A program made the position numbers and the translations under genes. DNA of 64,000 nt from Hyphomonadaceae bacterium. GTDB lineage: Bacteria; Pseudomonadota; Alphaproteobacteria; Caulobacterales; Hyphomonadaceae. Within the stretch, counting starts at the first letter, position 1, and every line of letters starts with the position of its first letter. Shown in pieces: positions 36,258 to 45,545 of the stretch. The notes under the pieces are model-generated. The model was not told where the DNA came from. It saw only the letters and a list, made by a program, of their open reading frames with translations, and did no database searches. The stretch is from NCBI GenBank assembly GCA_022844345.1, contig JALHLU010000005.1:134072-198071 (forward strand), in the 5' to 3' direction.

Positions 36258-37724
36258 ATGCGGCTGACACGGCGGACACTTCTCGCGACAGTCTGGGCGA
36301 CAGGCGTTGCAGCCTGCGCTGGCATTCCCGGCATCGCGGCCACAGGCAGCGAGGTTGATGCAACCGAACTCGCGAGCCTGATCAAGTCCGGGAAGATGTC
36401 GGCAGCCGAAGCCGTCGAAGGCGCAATCGCGCGGGCACAGGCGGCGCAGACCAAGATCAATTTCATGGTGTCGGACACGTTCGCCGCGGCGCGGGCGCGC
36501 GCGGCCAATCCAGGAACGGGGCCTCTCGCGGGCGTGCCTTATCTGATCAAGGACCTCAACGATGTGACCGGCGCCGTGACGCGGATGGGCTCACGCGTGA
36601 CGGGGGGCCGCCCGCCCGCAACCGCGCTGGACGTCTATGTCAATGCAACGCTGGACACCGGCCTCATCTGCATCGGCAAGTCGGCCACGCCCGAGAGCGG
36701 CTATCTTCCAACGACGGAGCCGCTGGCCTTTGGGCCGACGCGCAATCCGTGGGACCTGAATCGCTCGACGGGCGGATCGTCTGGCGGCGCGGCAGCGGCC
36801 GTCGCCGCTGGCGTTGTGCCCATGGCGCACGCGAACGATGGCGGCGGATCCATCCGCTTCCCGGCGGCGAACTGTGGCCTTGTCGGCCTCAAACCGTCAC
36901 GCGGCCGGCTGGTCGCGGAGACACCGCCGGGGCCGCTGGATATCAGCGTGCAGGGTTGTGTTTCACACACTGTTCGCGACACGGCGCTGATGCTGTCGCT
37001 GACCGAACGCAAGGGCGCGGCCGCGATCCACGCGCCGGCGGGCATGGTTACCGGACCCGTGCAGAGGAAGCTGCGCGTTGGCATGCTGACAAAGGGATTT
37101 GGCGGACACGAGGCCGACAAGGAAGTGGCGGCCGCCGTGCACAACGCGGCGCTGATGCTGGAAGGTCTCGGCCACACGGTTACACAGACCAACTGGCCGT
37201 TGGCGCAGACCTTCCAGGATGACTTCCTCGCTTTCTGGTCGCTTGGCGCCGCGCAGGATATCGCGGGCGCGACGAAGGACTCCGGCCGGCCCGCCACGAC
37301 GGAGTGGTTCGAGCCCTTCAGCCTGCGCATGGCCGAAAACGCATCGAAACTGACGGAGGCTGATACCAACGCGGTGATCGGGCGCCTGATGGCGGCGACG
37401 GCCGCCTACAATCAGTGGATGATGGGCTTCGATATCGTTCTGTCGCCAGTGTTCGCCTCGCCGCCGTCGCCGCTGGGCTACCTGCGGGGCGATGTGCCGT
37501 TCGACACGCTGCGCGAGCGGCTGCTGCAGCAGGTGGGCTACACGCTGATTCACAATGTCTGCGGCGCGCCTGCGATCAGTCTGCCGCTTGGCCGCACATC
37601 CTCTGGCGTGCCGATCGGCGTTCAGGCCTCGGGCGCGCTGGGCGCCGATGGTCTCCTCGTGGAAGTGGCCTACCTGTTCGAGGAAGCGATGCCCTGGCGC
37701 AGCCATCGCGCCAAGCTGGCCTGA
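36258..37724 (+). CDS. Exported amidase (amidase signature family)
   Basis: The 488-residue enzyme has the Ser-cisSer-Lys triad of the family: Lys98 in LIKDLND, Ser174 in GGSSGG and Ser198 in GGGSIRFPA. The N-terminus has [10 protein letters not shown], a twin-arginine motif, and a VAAC sequence at Cys20 that may be a lipobox, so it is probably Tat-exported. It hydrolyses amides; the substrate cannot be read. A PIG-L-type deacetylase gene follows 15 bp later, likely in the same operon. Confidence 0.9.
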   Translation: MRLTRRTLLATVWATGVAACAGIPGIAATGSEVDATELASLIKSGKMSAAEAVEGAIARAQAAQTKINFMVSDTFAAARARAANPGTGPLAGVPYLIKDLNDVTGAVTRMGSRVTGGRPPATALDVYVNATLDTGLICIGKSATPESGYLPTTEPLAFGPTRNPWDLNRSTGGSSGGAAAAVAAGVVPMAHANDGGGSIRFPAANCGLVGLKPSRGRLVAETPPGPLDISVQGCVSHTVRDTALMLSLTERKGAAAIHAPAGMVTGPVQRKLRVGMLTKGFGGHEADKEVAAAVHNAALMLEGLGHTVTQTNWPLAQTFQDDFLAFWSLGAAQDIAGATKDSGRPATTEWFEPFSLRMAENASKLTEADTNAVIGRLMAATAAYNQWMMGFDIVLSPVFASPPSPLGYLRGDVPFDTLRERLLQQVGYTLIHNVCGAPAISLPLGRTSSGVPIGVQASGALGADGLLVEVAYLFEEAMPWRSHRAKLA

Positions 37725-37739
37725 TCGGGGGAGACGCCA

Positions 37740-38672
37740 TTGACACGCGCTCTTGCTGCTGGGTTTTTCGTGCTCGCCTCCGCCTGCGCCTCGGCGCCGG
37801 CTGAGAATGCCTTGCGCCCGCCCTCGCCGCCAACGGTGAGCGTGTTTGCAGTGGCGCACCAGGACGACTGGCAGCTGTTCATGAACCCCGAGGCGTATCA
37901 CGCCATGAACGAGCCGCAGGAGAAGGCGGTATTCATCCACGTGACCGCGGGCGACGCTGGCGCGGGCGCAGGCGGACCTGATCCTGTGCCCTACTATCTC
38001 GCCCGGGAAGAAGGAGCTTTGCGCGCAGTCCGCTTCATGGCGAACGCGGCTGATCCGACTGTCGGCAAGGGCGCGAAGATGGAAGGCGCGATGGTCGAGC
38101 GCGGGGGGCACGGCGTGCAGCGCTATGCCTATGCCAACGCGGTCGTGTATTTCCTGCGGCTGCCGGACGGGAACATCGTCAACGGAACCGTTTTCACACC
38201 CCATCCGGAATCTATCACGCGTCTGCGCTCGGGCGAGGCGGCGACATCGGGCACGGTGGAACAGAGCGCGCGCTATGAAGGCTGGGATGATCTTGTGGCG
38301 ACGTTGAACGCCATCGTAGAATCAGAGCGCGTAGCGGGTTCCGGCCTCACCCTGCATATTGCCGAACTGGACGAGGCGCTGAACCCAGGCGACCACCCGG
38401 ATCACCGCGCGACTGCATTTGCGATGGAGGATGTGGCGAAGCTTCATCCCTGCGCGCCGCTCTACCGCCACATCGAATACTTCACGCGCACCAAGCCGGT
38501 GAACCTCACTGGCGAGGACTACATGATCGACGTCGGCACATGGGCGGCGACCGCGTCCGGTCTCAGCGACAACCACGCCAAGGCGACGTGGGAGCCCGAT
38601 CACAACGCCTGGATCGGCCGCAGCTACTTTCGGGTGACGCCTGCGACAGGCGCGTGTGGGGCGACCTCTTAG
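37740..38672 (+). CDS. PIG-L-type N-acetylglucosaminyl deacetylase-like exported protein
   Basis: The 310-residue product begins at a TTG with GGGGAGACGCC upstream. It has a lipoprotein-like signal (FFVLASACAS) and the PIG-L zinc motifs AHQDDWQLF and NPGDHPDHRATAFAM. The usual proline of AHPDD is a glutamine here, but the zinc-binding His and Asp residues remain. The family de-N-acetylates sugars and related amides. It follows an exported amidase gene, suggesting joint hydrolysis of amide-linked substrates in the periplasm. Confidence 0.82.
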   Translation: MTRALAAGFFVLASACASAPAENALRPPSPPTVSVFAVAHQDDWQLFMNPEAYHAMNEPQEKAVFIHVTAGDAGAGAGGPDPVPYYLAREEGALRAVRFMANAADPTVGKGAKMEGAMVERGGHGVQRYAYANAVVYFLRLPDGNIVNGTVFTPHPESITRLRSGEAATSGTVEQSARYEGWDDLVATLNAIVESERVAGSGLTLHIAELDEALNPGDHPDHRATAFAMEDVAKLHPCAPLYRHIEYFTRTKPVNLTGEDYMIDVGTWAATASGLSDNHAKATWEPDHNAWIGRSYFRVTPATGACGATS

Positions 38673-39061
38673 TCAAGCCACAACTTGGGTGGAGAGGTGC
38701 AACACGCCCGATGTGCAGGAATGTGATTCCGAGCGAAGTAGCGCGTAGTCCACCTCGGATTGACCCATGGTAGCATTGCAGCGTTGCCGATGACGGAAAA
38801 AACTCCGGGCGCGCTCCGACTCCATCGGACGTTTGATGAAACTGTAGTCACCAAAGAAGTTGACCTTGCAAATCTCGAGCTGCAATTCTGCAAACTGACT
38901 ACCAACGCAACGTTGGATGCCGCCACCGATTCATGTCTGTTTGGGTTCTCATCTGGAAGGCTCACTTGACACGGACGGTTGCGTCAACACCTCAGCGTCG
39001 GTCCTGCTAGACAACCAAATGACCCGGCTGCTATCCTTAGCGCTCAAGGTTGGGTGCGGTC
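38673..39061. other. Lower-GC intergenic region, no clear gene
   Basis: About 390 bp with lower GC than the flanks. Short frames exist on both strands (a 70-codon minus-strand frame at 38673-38885 and a 69-codon plus-strand frame at 38760-38969), but neither has a strong ribosome site or a recognised family. With the next gene it forms an atypical patch that may have been acquired. Confidence 0.35.
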
Positions 39062-39748
39062 ATGAAGTCGTTGCTGCGTTGCCTTTTATTTGGATCGATC
39101 ATTGCCTGCGCAGTTGGCTGTATAGATCGTACTGCTGCAAACATCGATGGCATGGCAACCTCGGTTCCCCCAAGCGAAGTTTTCATTTCTATCGACAACG
39201 ATGTCACTCAGATCGAAGTTGAAGGCGTTCAGCACCGGTTGCTGGCATTTGCCACGCCTGGTCAGAACCTCTTTGAGTCCATTTCGAATGTATTCGCCAT
39301 CGCTTCGAAGCCGACGTTTCTGGGTGAACGGGTTGCTATTGAGTGCGCTCTCTCGCACTTCGGAGGAATGCAAGAACTTTCCTCACTGGGCGCTGATTCG
39401 CTTGAAGGCTATCAAATGGCGGGATGCCTCCAAGGTGGTCCGATCCTGTATCTTCCAATGGGCACCTGGGACGAGATAGAGTCTGCTCTTGAAAACGATG
39501 CAGAAAACGCTTCTTCCGAGAATCTACTCGGCAAGGAGGGACTCGTACTATTTCTCGGCAAAACGATCGATAAGTCCCCCCTCAAATCAATCAGTGACTT
39601 GGGTATGGGGGTCCGCCCGATAGTTGTAGATCATTGGTCTTTGACAGGAAGAAGATATGGGTTTTGGGAGGAGTTAGGAAAGACCGGCACAGTGCTTTTG
39701 CAGATTGCCGAAGTCGGCTTAACGCTGAAAGAACTCGCCAATCGTTAG
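39062..39748 (+). CDS. Orphan lipoprotein of lower GC
   Basis: The 228-residue product has a lipoprotein signal (MKSLLRCLLFGSIIACAVGC) with the lipid-attached cysteine at Cys20. The mature part is acidic, with no recognised family. Codon use is less GC-biased than in neighbours. The start at 39062 places the signal well; an upstream start at 39050 is possible. It converges on a P450 gene 10 bp away. Function is unknown. Confidence 0.65.
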   Translation: MKSLLRCLLFGSIIACAVGCIDRTAANIDGMATSVPPSEVFISIDNDVTQIEVEGVQHRLLAFATPGQNLFESISNVFAIASKPTFLGERVAIECALSHFGGMQELSSLGADSLEGYQMAGCLQGGPILYLPMGTWDEIESALENDAENASSENLLGKEGLVLFLGKTIDKSPLKSISDLGMGVRPIVVDHWSLTGRRYGFWEELGKTGTVLLQIAEVGLTLKELANR

Positions 39749-39757
39749 AGTAGGTCT

Positions 39758-41056
39758 CTACTTCGGGTAAACCCGCACCGGCATAGCCACATAGCCCTTC
39801 ACGAAAGAGCTCGGCACGCGCTCGGGCTCGGCAAGAACTTCGATACGATCATAGCGGGCGAGGATTTCCTCCCACAGGATCTGCAGCTGCAGTTCGGCAA
39901 GCCGGTTGCCGACGCAGCGGTGGATGCCGAAGCCAAAGGACAGGTGACGGCGAACCATCGGCCGCTCGATATTGAGGACTTCCGGCTTGTGGAACTGCGT
40001 CTCGTCGCGATTGCCCGAGGCGTACCACATAAGGACCTTGTCGCCCTTGCGGATGGTCTGGCCGCCAAGCTCGTAATCCTCCAGCGCCGTGCGGCGCATG
40101 TGCGCCAGCGGCGTCTGCCAGCGAATGATTTCGGACACGGCCGAAGGCAGCAGTGCAGGATTGGCCTTCAGCTTCTCCCACTGATCGGGCCACTTGTTCA
40201 TGGCGTAGATGCCGCCGGTCATCGAGTTGCGGGTGGTGTCGTTGCCGCCGACGATCAACAGCAGCAGGTTGCCGAGATATTCCTGCGGCGTCATGTTCCG
40301 CGTGTGCTCACCATGGGCCAGCATTGAGACAAGGTCGCCCTTCGGCTCGGCGTTCACGCGCTCGTTCCACAGGCGCGTGAAATAGCCAAGGCATTCGAGC
40401 AACTCGCCACGCCACTGTTCTTCGCTGGTCACGATCTCCGGATTGTTGCGGCCGGTGGCCACGTCCGACCAGCGCGTCAGCTTGCGGCGATCCTCGAACG
40501 GAAAATCGAACAGCGTCGCCAACATCATGGTGGTCAGCTCGATCGAGACCTTGTCGACCCAGTCGAAGGATTCACCGACCGGCAGTTCATCGAACAACGT
40601 CTTGGTGCGCGAACGGATCAGGGCTTCGAACGACTTCAGGTTGTCTGGGCCGACGATGGACTGCACCGTCTTGCGCTGCAGGTCATGCTTGGGCGGGTCC
40701 ATCGCGATGAACATCGGCAGCTGGAAATCTTCGTCCTGGTCGACGACGGTGATGCCGCCTTCGGACGAGAAGACGCCGTGGGTGGTGTCCACGGTCATGA
40801 TGTCCTTGTAGGTCGTGACATTCCAGAACGGACCGAACGGAGTGTCCGGCGTGTAGGAGACCGGAGCCTCCTTCCGCATGCGCGCGAAATAGTCCCAGAA
40901 GGCTTCCTGGCGCCAGAGTTCGGGGTCGGTGATATCGAAAGTGGCGAGGTCGATTTCGCTGGCCTTAGGCGGCGCGTCCCCTCGCGGCAGCCCATTCTTG
41001 CGGAAGGCTTCCGCGCCGGCTTTTGTGGGGGCTGCAGTCGTCGCGGTATCGGCCAT
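39758..41056 (-). CDS. Cytochrome P450, CYP153-type terminal hydroxylase
   Basis: The 432-residue soluble P450 has the I-helix GGNDTTRN, the ExxR in SEIIRWQTPLAHMRRTA, and the haem-binding FGFGIHRCVGNRLAE with Cys381 as the iron ligand. The wording of the C-terminus and the DPPKHDLQRKTVQ segment match CYP153 enzymes, which hydroxylate the end carbon of medium-chain alkanes. No ferredoxin or reductase gene is adjacent. The ATG at 41056 has TGAGGAAT upstream and is preferred to 41206. Confidence 0.9.
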   Translation of the reverse strand: MADTATTAAPTKAGAEAFRKNGLPRGDAPPKASEIDLATFDITDPELWRQEAFWDYFARMRKEAPVSYTPDTPFGPFWNVTTYKDIMTVDTTHGVFSSEGGITVVDQDEDFQLPMFIAMDPPKHDLQRKTVQSIVGPDNLKSFEALIRSRTKTLFDELPVGESFDWVDKVSIELTTMMLATLFDFPFEDRRKLTRWSDVATGRNNPEIVTSEEQWRGELLECLGYFTRLWNERVNAEPKGDLVSMLAHGEHTRNMTPQEYLGNLLLLIVGGNDTTRNSMTGGIYAMNKWPDQWEKLKANPALLPSAVSEIIRWQTPLAHMRRTALEDYELGGQTIRKGDKVLMWYASGNRDETQFHKPEVLNIERPMVRRHLSFGFGIHRCVGNRLAELQLQILWEEILARYDRIEVLAEPERVPSSFVKGYVAMPVRVYPK

Positions 41057-41285
41057 GGTGTAATTCCTCACGTCGGATTGCAGGGCATACTCCCCGCTTG
41101 CCTTGACACAGTCTAGCAGAGGCTTGCATCCGTGGCAGTCCTGTCCTAGCGGCAGGGCATCGCATTCTTGCAGGAAACTCGACTGATCTGGCGCCTGCCG
41201 ATGCAAGCCTTTCAGGCGCCTGCGGATATGCTAGACGTTCTGGCCTTCCGTTTCGCCGCCGCGCCTCCGACAGGGACAGCTCGCC

Positions 41286-42056
41286 TTGGGTCCAGACTCG
41301 CAGCCTTCCCAGCGCCGCGCCTTGTCCGTGCTGATCCCCTTCTACAACGAGGCTGGAAACATCCGGCCGCTGCTGGACGAGGTGCATGCCGCGATGGCCG
41401 GCGTGGACTACGAGATCGTGTGCGTGAATGATTGCTCTTCAGACGCAACAGCGGCTGAGCTCGCCGCCGCACACTTTGCGAGCCCCGGCCGGATAAAGGT
41501 GCTGACCCATCGCCAGCGGCGCGGCAAATCCGCCGCCCTTTTCACGGGCCTGCGCCATTGCGTGGGCGACTGGGTGCAGCTTCTGGACGGTGATGGGCAG
41601 AACGACCCGGCCGACGCCCGCCGCATCTGGGACCTTGTTGCGGTCAAGGACGAAAACCGCGCGCTTGGCATTATCTGCGGCAAGCGGACCAGCCGGAACG
41701 ACAGCGGGTTCAAATGGCTGCAGTCGCGTATCGCCAATGGCGTGCGCCGTTTCTGCCTGCGCGATGACGCCACCGACACAGGCTGCGGCTTCAAATTGAT
41801 CCGGCGCCGGGCGTTTCAGGATCTGCCCTATTTTGCGGCGATGCACCGGTTTCTGCCAGCCCTGGTCAAGCGCGCCGGGTGGGACGTGCGCGAAGAGGCC
41901 GTTGCTGACCGGCAAAGGCAGCACGGAGTATCGAAATACGGGTTTCTGGGTCGTTTCGGCGCCGGACTTGTGGACCTGTTCGGCATGATGTGGCTTGTGC
42001 GCCGGGGAGGCTATGGCGTCGCTGTCGAATGGGATGATCCGCGCAAGCAGCGCTAG
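41286..42056 (+). CDS. Glycosyltransferase family 2 protein
   Basis: The 256-residue GT-A enzyme begins with LSVLIPFYNEAGNIRPLLDEV, has the donor region VCVNDCSSDAT and the DxD-type QLLDGDGQNDP. It resembles polyprenyl-phosphate sugar transferases (dolichol-phosphate mannose synthase type) without C-terminal membrane helices. The start is a TTG (41286). It is followed 43 bp later by a GT39-type membrane transferase gene, a frequent pairing in which the GT2 makes the lipid-linked sugar that the GT39 protein uses. Confidence 0.9.
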   Translation: MGPDSQPSQRRALSVLIPFYNEAGNIRPLLDEVHAAMAGVDYEIVCVNDCSSDATAAELAAAHFASPGRIKVLTHRQRRGKSAALFTGLRHCVGDWVQLLDGDGQNDPADARRIWDLVAVKDENRALGIICGKRTSRNDSGFKWLQSRIANGVRRFCLRDDATDTGCGFKLIRRRAFQDLPYFAAMHRFLPALVKRAGWDVREEAVADRQRQHGVSKYGFLGRFGAGLVDLFGMMWLVRRGGYGVAVEWDDPRKQR

Positions 42057-42099
42057 GACATCCTGTGCCGGCTGGCGTCAGTAGAGTGGAAGACAGCGC

Positions 42100-43764
42100 G
42101 TGAAGCAGCCGATCCGGCAGCCCAAGCAAAGCAAGCAGGCCCAGCGTGCGGCTGCAAAGGCGGCCCAGCGCCGCCGGCAGCCCGAGCGCGAGGTCGGCTC
42201 ATCCTTCGAAGCGCTGGTGCGGCTGGATCGTTCGGCCGTCCTGACCACGATCCTGGTCTACTGCGTGATCCACTGGATGATCCGCGTCTTCATCGCGCCG
42301 GTCTACACGGTGGAGGAAGCCAACCAGCTTCTGCTCTCGCAGTCGTTCCAGCTGGGATACGAAGCCCGCCAGCCACCCATGCTCTCCTGGCTGTACTGGC
42401 TGGCGACGCGAGCGGGCGGCATTTCCCCGCCCATCATCTTCGCGGTGAAGTATGCGCTCATGTTCATCGGGCTGTCATTCTACTATCTGGCCGCCCGCAA
42501 TGTGCTGATCCGGCCCGGCGTTTCGGCGGCGGCGCTGGGAGCCTGGGCGCTGACTTTCCAGATCGGCTGGGCGGCGCACGAGGACCTGTTGGGCGGGGTC
42601 GCCCTGATGGCCGTGCTGGCCATCTGCTTCCACGCCATCACCCGCATCCTGACGTGGCGCCGGCGGCGTGACTGGGCCTATCTCGGAGTCGCCCTCGGTC
42701 TTGGCCTGCTGACGCACCACCTGTTCGCGACCTTCCCGGCGGCGATCCTGCTCGGCGTCGCCCTCTCCCCTTTCTTCCGCGATGCAATGAGCCTCGGCCG
42801 CCTGCTGACGGCTGTACTGGTCGCGGCGCTGATATATTCACCCTATGCCGCGTGGGTCGTCACCCATATCGGCTCGGTCGGCGATGCGGCGCGAGATTAT
42901 GCCGCTTCCTGGGAGATCGACTCGGGCTGGATCGAGCGCGCCGGCAACGCCGCCGCTCAGCTGGGTCGAGCGCTGCTGGAATTCAGCCTGCCGCTGCTGC
43001 TTTTCTGGATGATGCTGTTCTGGACGCTGTGGCTGCCGGTGATCTACCCGCTATTCCCCCGTCGCAACACGGACGAGGAGCCGCACGAATTGGCCTGGCG
43101 GCGCCTGTTCACGCGCGCTGCCATGTTCGCGGCCATAATCTATATGGTCAGCGTCGTGCTGGGTGTGCAGGCCTACAAGCCGCACTGGATGATGCCGGTG
43201 CTGTTCGCCCTGCCGGTCTGGCTGTTCGCGCATGTGAAGCGCGCCGGCGACTTCCCGGTGGCGATTCGCGCCTTTGGCGCCCTCGTCATCGCGTTCATCT
43301 GCCTAGTCATTGGCGGACGGTTCGCCGAGGCCCAGCTGGAGATCACCTCCTGCCGGGAGGGCGGCTGCCGCCCCTATGCCCCGATCTCGGACTGGGCCGT
43401 AGCGCTGAAACAGGCCGAATTCACCGAGGGCACGATCGTTGGCGCCGATATCCATCTGACCGGAAACCTGCGCGCTGCTTTCCCGCGCGCCCGCGTGATC
43501 GACGCATCCGCCCCGCCCGATGCCTATCCCGCGCGGCGCACCCGCAGCGCCTGTCTTATCGTGTGGCGCGACACCTCGTTCAACGAGGGCCGCAACATCG
43601 CGATCATGCCGGAAGAGCTATCAACCTATCTCGCAGAACAGCTGGATGTCACCCTGCGCGACAGAGGCGCGCGCGGCGCCATCCGGCGCAATCTGGTCGG
43701 GTCCGAGGACAAGGCGGCGACGCTCTATTTCCAGCTTATCAGCCCGTCCGGTGATTGCGGCTAG
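42100..43764 (+). CDS. GT39/ArnT-like membrane glycosyltransferase
   Basis: The 554-residue inner-membrane protein has about ten hydrophobic segments. Near the start, VYTVEEANQLLLSQSFQLGYEARQPPMLSWLYW contains the acidic E and the QPP region that mark PMT/ArnT-family enzymes, which transfer sugar from polyprenyl phosphate. The start is a GTG. The C-terminal 180 residues form a periplasmic domain with two close cysteines (SCREGGCRPY). Partner of the upstream GT2 gene; the acceptor is unknown. Confidence 0.85.
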   Translation: MKQPIRQPKQSKQAQRAAAKAAQRRRQPEREVGSSFEALVRLDRSAVLTTILVYCVIHWMIRVFIAPVYTVEEANQLLLSQSFQLGYEARQPPMLSWLYWLATRAGGISPPIIFAVKYALMFIGLSFYYLAARNVLIRPGVSAAALGAWALTFQIGWAAHEDLLGGVALMAVLAICFHAITRILTWRRRRDWAYLGVALGLGLLTHHLFATFPAAILLGVALSPFFRDAMSLGRLLTAVLVAALIYSPYAAWVVTHIGSVGDAARDYAASWEIDSGWIERAGNAAAQLGRALLEFSLPLLLFWMMLFWTLWLPVIYPLFPRRNTDEEPHELAWRRLFTRAAMFAAIIYMVSVVLGVQAYKPHWMMPVLFALPVWLFAHVKRAGDFPVAIRAFGALVIAFICLVIGGRFAEAQLEITSCREGGCRPYAPISDWAVALKQAEFTEGTIVGADIHLTGNLRAAFPRARVIDASAPPDAYPARRTRSACLIVWRDTSFNEGRNIAIMPEELSTYLAEQLDVTLRDRGARGAIRRNLVGSEDKAATLYFQLISPSGDCG

Positions 43765-44324
43765 CTGGCTTGTTCCGGATCGTCCTCACGGCGGGCCGTC
43801 ATGCCTTCCGGAAGTAGGGCGGGATCGGGGTCGACGCGGAGGAGGCGGTTGTCCATGTCCAGTTCGATGAACACGTCTTCGGTGAATGGCAGGAAGTAAG
43901 TCTGGCCCGAGGGCGGCTGCACCTCCACGAGGTCTCCGGCGCCGAAATCGTGCACCGCCTTCACGACGCCCAGCACGCGGCCATCGACATGAACCACCGA
44001 GGCGCCGATCAGATCGGCGACATAGACCTCGCCCTCTTCATCCGCGGGCTCGGGCAGCGCCTCGCGCAAAGCGTGCAGCAGCGTGCCGCGCATGGCTTCC
44101 CATTCCTCGCGCTGTTTCTTCTCGGCGGTGGTGACGCCGAACCCTTCGTTCAGGGGCCGGCTTTTCACCGGCGTCAGCACGACACGCCCGTTCGCATCGA
44201 CCAGCGGCCCATAGGTGAAGGCGGCTTTCGGGTCGTCCGTGAACGAGCGGACGCGCGCCTCACCCTTGACGCCAAACGCGCCCATGATCTGGGCGACGAC
44301 GATCAGCTTGCCCTGATCAGTCAC
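43761..44324 (-). CDS. rimM: Ribosome maturation factor RimM
   Basis: The 187-residue protein aids assembly of the 30S subunit by binding S19. It has the N-terminal VAQIMGAFGVKGEARVRSFTDDP and the PRC-barrel part VYVADLIGASVVHVDGRVLGVVKAVHDFGAGDLVEV, PFTEDVFIELDM. The middle segment (EKKQREEWEAMRGTLLHALREALPEP) is unusual in the N-domain but the fold looks complete. A GTG start overlaps the GNAT gene stop by 4 bp. trmD and rplS, the usual followers, are absent here because a convergent gene ends the cluster. Confidence 0.92.
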   Translation of the reverse strand: MTDQGKLIVVAQIMGAFGVKGEARVRSFTDDPKAAFTYGPLVDANGRVVLTPVKSRPLNEGFGVTTAEKKQREEWEAMRGTLLHALREALPEPADEEGEVYVADLIGASVVHVDGRVLGVVKAVHDFGAGDLVEVQPPSGQTYFLPFTEDVFIELDMDNRLLRVDPDPALLPEGMTARREDDPEQAS

Positions 44325-44812
44325 AGCGGCCGCTCCAGCATCGCCACGACCTTGCCGGAACCCGACATGCGCGAGACGAGGCGGCGAAAACCCAGCCGCT
44401 CGTGAAACGCCATGCTTTCGGGATTGGGCGGATCTTCGTTGACCTCGGCCGTCACGCGCTCTTCCCCCAGCTCGGCGGCGAGGCGCAGGGCTTCTTCATA
44501 CAGGGCGCGCCCGACGCCCATGCCGCGCGCTGCATCCGACACGGCGATGCGGTCGACATAGAGATGCTGTCCGAACTGCCCCTCGAACCAGCCGTAATTG
44601 TCGCTTGGATAGGCCGAGCCGGGGCGGAGCAGAATCATGAAGCCGGCGGGAGCTCCGCCGGCTTCTGCAATCAGCACACGATAGGACCAGCCGACGAGCA
44701 GCCGGTATTTCTCGCGCGTCATGTCGCCTACGGCCGGCGTGCAGGCGGCGTTGAGGGCGAGGATGAAATCCTCGTCCCCCTCGCCTGCAGCGCGGACCGA
44801 TACGGCGGACAC
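44321..44812 (-). CDS. GNAT family N-acetyltransferase
   Basis: The 163-residue protein has the GNAT acetyl-CoA-binding signature in VSDAARGMGVGRALYEEALRLA (Q/RxxGxG/A loop) and a typical C-terminal EDPPNPESMAFHERLGFRR. The GTG start shares one base with the rpsP stop and the product overlaps rimM, so it sits inside the ribosomal operon. The substrate is not evident; position suggests modification of a ribosomal protein or another translation factor (inference). Confidence 0.88.
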   Translation of the reverse strand: MSAVSVRAAGEGDEDFILALNAACTPAVGDMTREKYRLLVGWSYRVLIAEAGGAPAGFMILLRPGSAYPSDNYGWFEGQFGQHLYVDRIAVSDAARGMGVGRALYEEALRLAAELGEERVTAEVNEDPPNPESMAFHERLGFRRLVSRMSGSGKVVAMLERPL

Positions 44813-45198
44813 TATTCCGCAGCGGCTTCTTCAGCGGGAGCTTCGGCCGCAGCGCGGCGGGCTTCTTCGCGCTCGGCGCGCTCTTTCGCGCGCTCCTTGG
44901 CTTTCTCGCCCGGCTCGGCAGCTTTCGGGTTGTTGCTGTTTTCCCATTTGCCGACGCCGGCCTTGGCGAGGTTGCGGGCGACGCGGTCGGTCGGCTGGGC
45001 GCCTTTGGCGATCCAGGCCTTGGCCTTTTCGACGTCGACGATGAAGCGCTTCTCGTCGTCCTTGCCGAGCAGCGGGTTGTAGGCGCCGATCTTCTCGATG
45101 AAGCGGCCATCGCGGGCCGAACGCGAGTCGGCGACGACGACGTTGTAGTACGGGCGGTGGGTGGAGCCGCCGCGGGCCAGACGGATTTTCAGGGACAT
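44812..45198 (-). CDS. rpsP: 30S ribosomal protein S16
   Basis: The 128-residue protein begins with [42 protein letters not shown] and continues with [19 protein letters not shown], the core of S16. A lysine/arginine/alanine/glutamate-rich tail (about 90-128) extends beyond the 80-90 residues of enterobacterial S16, as in other alphaproteobacteria. It lies between chorismate mutase and a GNAT gene. Confidence 0.97.
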   Translation of the reverse strand: MSLKIRLARGGSTHRPYYNVVVADSRSARDGRFIEKIGAYNPLLGKDDEKRFIVDVEKAKAWIAKGAQPTDRVARNLAKAGVGKWENSNNPKAAEPGEKAKERAKERAEREEARRAAAEAPAEEAAAE

Positions 45199-45251
45199 GG
45201 TCTACTCTCTTCTTTCAGTTTCGATTGGGGTTGGTGTTGGCGGGTCGGGCG

Positions 45252-45545
45252 TCAGCCCTTCCCCTGCAGTTTCTCATGATGGCGGATGACTTCCGTCACG
45301 ATGAAGTTGAGGAACTTCTCGGCGAAGTCCGGATCGAGATCGGCGGCCTTCGCGAGCTGGCGCAGCCGATCAATCTGTTGGGCTTCGCGTGACTTGTCTG
45401 CGGGCGGCATGGCGTGTGCGGCCTTGAGCTCGCCCACGGCCTTGGTCGCCTTGAAACGTTCGGCCAGCATGTGGACGACAGCCGCATCGATGTTGTCGAT
45501 GGACGCGCGCAGACGGGCGAGTTCGGCGGTGGGGTCGAGAGTCAT
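45252..45545 (-). CDS. Chorismate mutase, AroQ type
   Basis: The 97-residue all-helical domain converts chorismate to prephenate. It has the helix-1 pattern LARLRASIDNIDAAVVHMLAERFKATKAVGELK and the helix-2/3 segment SREAQQIDRLRQLAKAADLDPDFAEKFLNFIVTEVIRHHEKLQ, with the arginines and lysine that bind the substrate. Its position after ffh and before rpsP (4-bp overlap with ffh) is the conserved alphaproteobacterial arrangement. Confidence 0.93.
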   Translation of the reverse strand: MTLDPTAELARLRASIDNIDAAVVHMLAERFKATKAVGELKAAHAMPPADKSREAQQIDRLRQLAKAADLDPDFAEKFLNFIVTEVIRHHEKLQGKG

